The notes below the pieces were generated by a model. It saw only the letters and a program-made list of their open reading frames with translations, was not told where the DNA came from and searched no databases. Position numbers and translations under genes: made by a program. A DNA stretch of 26,655 nt from a virus. Below, one piece after another: positions 25,401 to 26,655 of this stretch; position 1 is the stretch's first letter, and the number at the start of each line of letters is the position of its first letter. Location of the stretch: positions 1-26,655 of IMG/VR virus record IMGVR_UViG_3300022602_000355. The stretch is one strand, 5' to 3'.

Positions 25401-25874
25401 ATCAGCCCAGTTAACTGTAAGATTAGCAAGATTAATACCGTTATAATCTACAATATCTTCTGTGGTAGAAACAGAAAATACCTTAAGATATCCGCTGGCT
25501 TCTGTGTTGCGTAAGGGTGTATAACTTACTAAATTAGCCAGTTTAACTACGCTGTCACGGCGTTCGGCCGTGTCCATATAATTTTCACGAGCGTTTAAAT
25601 CAGTACGGAATGCCAGACTTTGCCCCATAAAAGCCATAACGTCTAGTAGGGCAATAAATTCAGAACTTTCAATGTAATCATTGAAGGTTTCTGGATAGTA
25701 TAAGCGTAAGTAGTCTACAAAACTTTTGCGTAAAGTTTCAAAATCGTAGCTTTGAAAATCAGCCTCACGATAGGTTTGATAAATTCGTTTCCAATCTTCG
25801 ACGCCAAATATTACGGTTTGCCTTGTGGTTGTTACCGCTGTAGTTGATCCCGAAGTTGTATTGGTAGTGGCCAT
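22434..25874 (-). CDS. 6: Baseplate wedge protein gp6-like
   Basis: A 1146-residue protein in the T4 gene 6 position, with ATG at 25874 and GGAAT just upstream. The N-terminal region has the gp6 signature: YDFETLRKSFVDYLRLYYPE, SSEFIALLDVMAFMGQSLAF, ARENYMDTAERRDSVVKLAN and SYTPLRNTEASG. The middle has ITLNFGDGIFSTIPVGTFRAY and RAPAQYYTQNRMVNGEDY, the Baseplate_J-like core that forms the wedge trifurcation. The C-terminus has WNFGDTFYFSELAAYIHQNIGD, the gp6 dimerisation end. T4 gp6 is about 660 residues; the extra length lies mostly between about residues 480 and 1040, with ARYILEGSLVQFAAPTGYYF near 571. It should pair with gp25 and the giant protein to build each wedge. Its stop codon overlaps the giant gene start by one base. 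Confidence 0.92.
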   Translation of the reverse strand: MATTNTTSGSTTAVTTTRQTVIFGVEDWKRIYQTYREADFQSYDFETLRKSFVDYLRLYYPETFNDYIESSEFIALLDVMAFMGQSLAFRTDLNARENYMDTAERRDSVVKLANLVSYTPLRNTEASGYLKVFSVSTTEDIVDYNGINLANLTVNWADPTNLDWQEQFISIINASLVNAQQFGRPGYDQVILGVDTQEYTINLVPGYIPVIPYTATVDTVNMPFEVVNATSAGQTYVYEPPPLPNGQFNVLFRNDQLGYSSANTGFFFLFKQGVLQNQDFNLAERISNRAVNINIEGVNNTDVWLYQLDNTGNISSFWKYVQSVYAAAAEQLAPGTRDIYSIASRTNDQITLNFGDGIFSTIPVGTFRAYVRASNGLTYIINPVNMQSVTVPISYVSRTGQIETLTFTCGITTPVTNAQARETINEIKQRAPAQYYTQNRMVNGEDYTNFPFTQYNSILKSTALNRASIGTSRYLDLIDGTGKYSSTNIFADDGALYEVNALPTFQFSWLTTTDISNAVTNQIDPLVLRAGLKQFYYANFVRPNLSVLNYTWHQSTVITNETTGYFQNAAGDPVPVGSYASNNARYILEGSLVQFAAPTGYYFAADNGLVAGVPSGPNEKLTIWASPTAVYLSGTNQGLGNLPSGVGPVVLNNFVPTGAIPVQVIPVFVTDIPSAVQQSIVSQIYLNQNFGLGYNNLTDTWYVITSNNLAVDATFSLANAQNTSGTNLDASWLIQATYNGSTYTVVSRSLNYYFGSVLETRFFFYTNQPIYDSRTGTVIRDYVNVLRINTQPDSNSPMPSDNVLTIINQPILSDGLVDDFQVEVSFASIGGDLTPVNPDFFNDIVAPGVNANEKLVFFQATVDFDNLQRYLLVNAGTVNSEYPTMATIQAAQTQYTTGTIFYAYQDQVFYTLGLDSLGNPTLTVNTSFVAQTGRQGLSFQYRHNSPLTSRIDPGSTNIIDLYVVTNAYYTAYQNWLKDSTGTVAKPSAPTLDDLTTAYQGLQNYKMISDNMILNSVDFQPLFGQKADSALRATIKVIRNSQSTASVSSIQSLVIANMDAYFSLDAWNFGDTFYFSELAAYIHQNIGDIVSSVVLVPLDPQKSFGDLYEIRSAPNQIFCNGATVNDVQVITALTSANLQTAPGSGVI

Positions 25875-25893
25875 AGTTATTCCAGTGTTAGAG

Positions 25894-25901
25894 TATTTAT
25901 G
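25894..25901 (-). promoter_or_regulatory. T4-type late promoter-like element before gene 6
   Basis: CATAAATA on the minus strand, 7 of 8 to the T4 late box TATAAATA, lies in the 46-nt gap between the gene 25 and gene 6 homologues. Initiation would be about 14 nt before the gene 6 ATG. The same 8-mer is found before the fibre gene at 6934-6927, which supports a real signal. Confidence 0.5.
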
Positions 25902-25920
25902 GTTTTAATAAACTGGGTAG

Positions 25921-26295
25921 TTAAACGTAGGTAGCTGTGCGCTGTTGTTGATTAAAAAAGATGCTTAACATTTGAGCATTAGTACTAGGCACTACAGCAA
26001 TACCTACTTGTACAAGCAGGCCGTTTTCTTGGGGGAACATTTGTATGCCGCTGATAAAAATCCTAGGATCCCCGGCACAAACTCGTTGTATTTCAGCGTA
26101 GATTAATTGTTGTGTTTCTTGTGTTTGATTCTCAAACAGATAATTCCAAAGTACTGTACCGTACCCAGGGCGGCCAACTAGCTCGCCTTGGCGTATGTTA
26201 AACGCATTAAGTAGGTCAATTTTAATCAAATTAAAGTCTACAGCGGTAAACTTTTTGTTTTGATTGATTGTGTTAAATCCAATAAATGTAGGCAT
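25921..26295 (-). CDS. 25: Baseplate wedge protein gp25-like (GPW/gp25 family)
   Basis: A 124-residue protein, close to the 132 residues of T4 gp25. It has the family hallmark at residues 38-56, GELVGRPGYGTVLWNYLFE, followed by a helix (TQETQQLIYAEIQRVCAGDPR) and the closing beta segments ISGIQMFPQENGLLVQVGIAVV. In T4 gp25 forms part of the inner wedge and joins the gp6 ring to the sheath; R42-P43-G44 and E55 fall in the conserved core patch. The ATG at 26295 lies 21 nt after the upstream gene's stop. The ribosome-binding site is weak, with only GAG further upstream, so it may depend on coupling to the previous gene. Confidence 0.93.
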   Translation of the reverse strand: MPTFIGFNTINQNKKFTAVDFNLIKIDLLNAFNIRQGELVGRPGYGTVLWNYLFENQTQETQQLIYAEIQRVCAGDPRIFISGIQMFPQENGLLVQVGIAVVPSTNAQMLSIFFNQQQRTATYV

Positions 26296-26316
26296 CTTGT
26301 ATTTACTCTATTAAAA

Positions 26317-26655
26317 TTATCCAAGAATTTGATTAACTTGAGATGCTTTAAACACTGGTATCCCGCTACCGGCGCTGTCCACGGTGCCTTGTGCTTGAGT
26401 AAGCAATGCTGTTCCTTGTCCCTGCAACTCTTGTAGTTTTGTTTTTGCGTAATCAATATCAAGTGCAGCTTTTGCAGAAGGTGAATTAGGATCTGGATAG
26501 TCAAAACTTGGTGTAGGAATTTTAGGATTGCCTAATATTCGGTTAGTAGCCGCATCTAATGTGGCTCGATTTACAGTATTGTTAAATCCTGGGCCAGGCG
26601 ACGTAGCGGCAACTAACGGATCAGTTGACCCACCGAGTAAACTGCCGGCTCCTGC
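26317..26655 (-). CDS. C-terminal part of an unidentified protein upstream of gene 25
   Basis: A frame open from the window edge to TAA at 26319-26317; 112 codons are visible and the N-terminus is missing. The visible part starts Gly, Ala and Ser-rich (AGAGSLLGGSTDPLVAATSPGPG), has a proline-rich link (GNPKIPTPSFDYPDPNSP), and then an Ala and Gln-rich helix (AKAALDIDYAKTKLQELQGQG) before ending in PVFKASQVNQILG. I do not recognise it. In T4-like phages the gene before 25 is often a baseplate hub, spike or lysozyme component, so a hub-related structural role is possible. An overlapping frame (26504-26238) has poor protein character and I took it as a shadow. Confidence 0.65.
   Translation of the reverse strand, partial: AGAGSLLGGSTDPLVAATSPGPGFNNTVNRATLDAATNRILGNPKIPTPSFDYPDPNSPSAKAALDIDYAKTKLQELQGQGTALLTQAQGTVDSAGSGIPVFKASQVNQILG

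Noticed and set aside
26238-26504. Minus-strand open frame of 88 codons overlapping gene 25 and the edge gene
   Set aside because: It is out of frame with both; the edge gene's frame has a better protein character and ends cleanly 21 nt before gene 25.
1-26655. Prophage or bacterial chromosome origin
   Set aside because: No integrase, attachment site, repressor or bacterial housekeeping gene was seen, and the content is T4-like virion and accessory genes throughout. An integrated origin cannot be formally excluded from this window.

Overview
This window looks like part of the genome of a large, T4-like tailed phage with a contractile tail, most like environmental (marine or freshwater) myoviruses. 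All recognisable genes lie on the minus strand, so transcription runs from high to low coordinates. The order gene 25 homologue, gene 6 homologue, then a very large structural gene follows the T4 baseplate-wedge order 25-6-7. The DNA is A+T-rich, intergenic gaps are short, and almost every junction overlaps. No tRNA, integrase, CRISPR array or insertion sequence was seen. Family assignments come from reading motifs and from memory of families; no database was searched.

Right part (26655 to 8335) is the baseplate module: the end of an unidentified protein, a gp25-like wedge protein, a gp6-like wedge protein of 1146 residues (T4 gp6 is about 660), and one uninterrupted reading frame of 4699 codons that fills 53% of the window. 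The giant protein has a baseplate-type N-terminus, two cupredoxin-like domains, a conserved phage core, a set of seven FG-GAP-like blades that could close an integrin-type beta-propeller, and about eleven copies of a beta-rich fibre-like module. Four of those copies sit between propeller blades.

Middle part (8334 to 4582) holds smaller virion proteins: a 201-residue conserved structural protein, a 423-residue tail fibre-like protein and a 337-residue threonine-rich protein. A GIY-YIG homing endonuclease gene lies at the 5' end of the 201-residue gene. Upstream of the endonuclease is a 49-codon remnant of an older copy of that gene's start; downstream the gene begins again with a diverged, re-coded version of the same segment. 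The endonuclease therefore seems to have split the gene and supplied it with a replacement front end.

Left part (4562 to 1) begins with a terminator hairpin and an overlapping sigma70-like promoter. It continues with eight genes whose reading frames all overlap: two conserved hypotheticals, a cysteine-motif protein, three glycosyltransferase-like proteins with acidic DxD-type motifs, an SGNH hydrolase-like protein and the start of a radical SAM enzyme. This reads as a glycan- or peptide-modification operon attached to the tail region, but its target cannot be told from the sequence.
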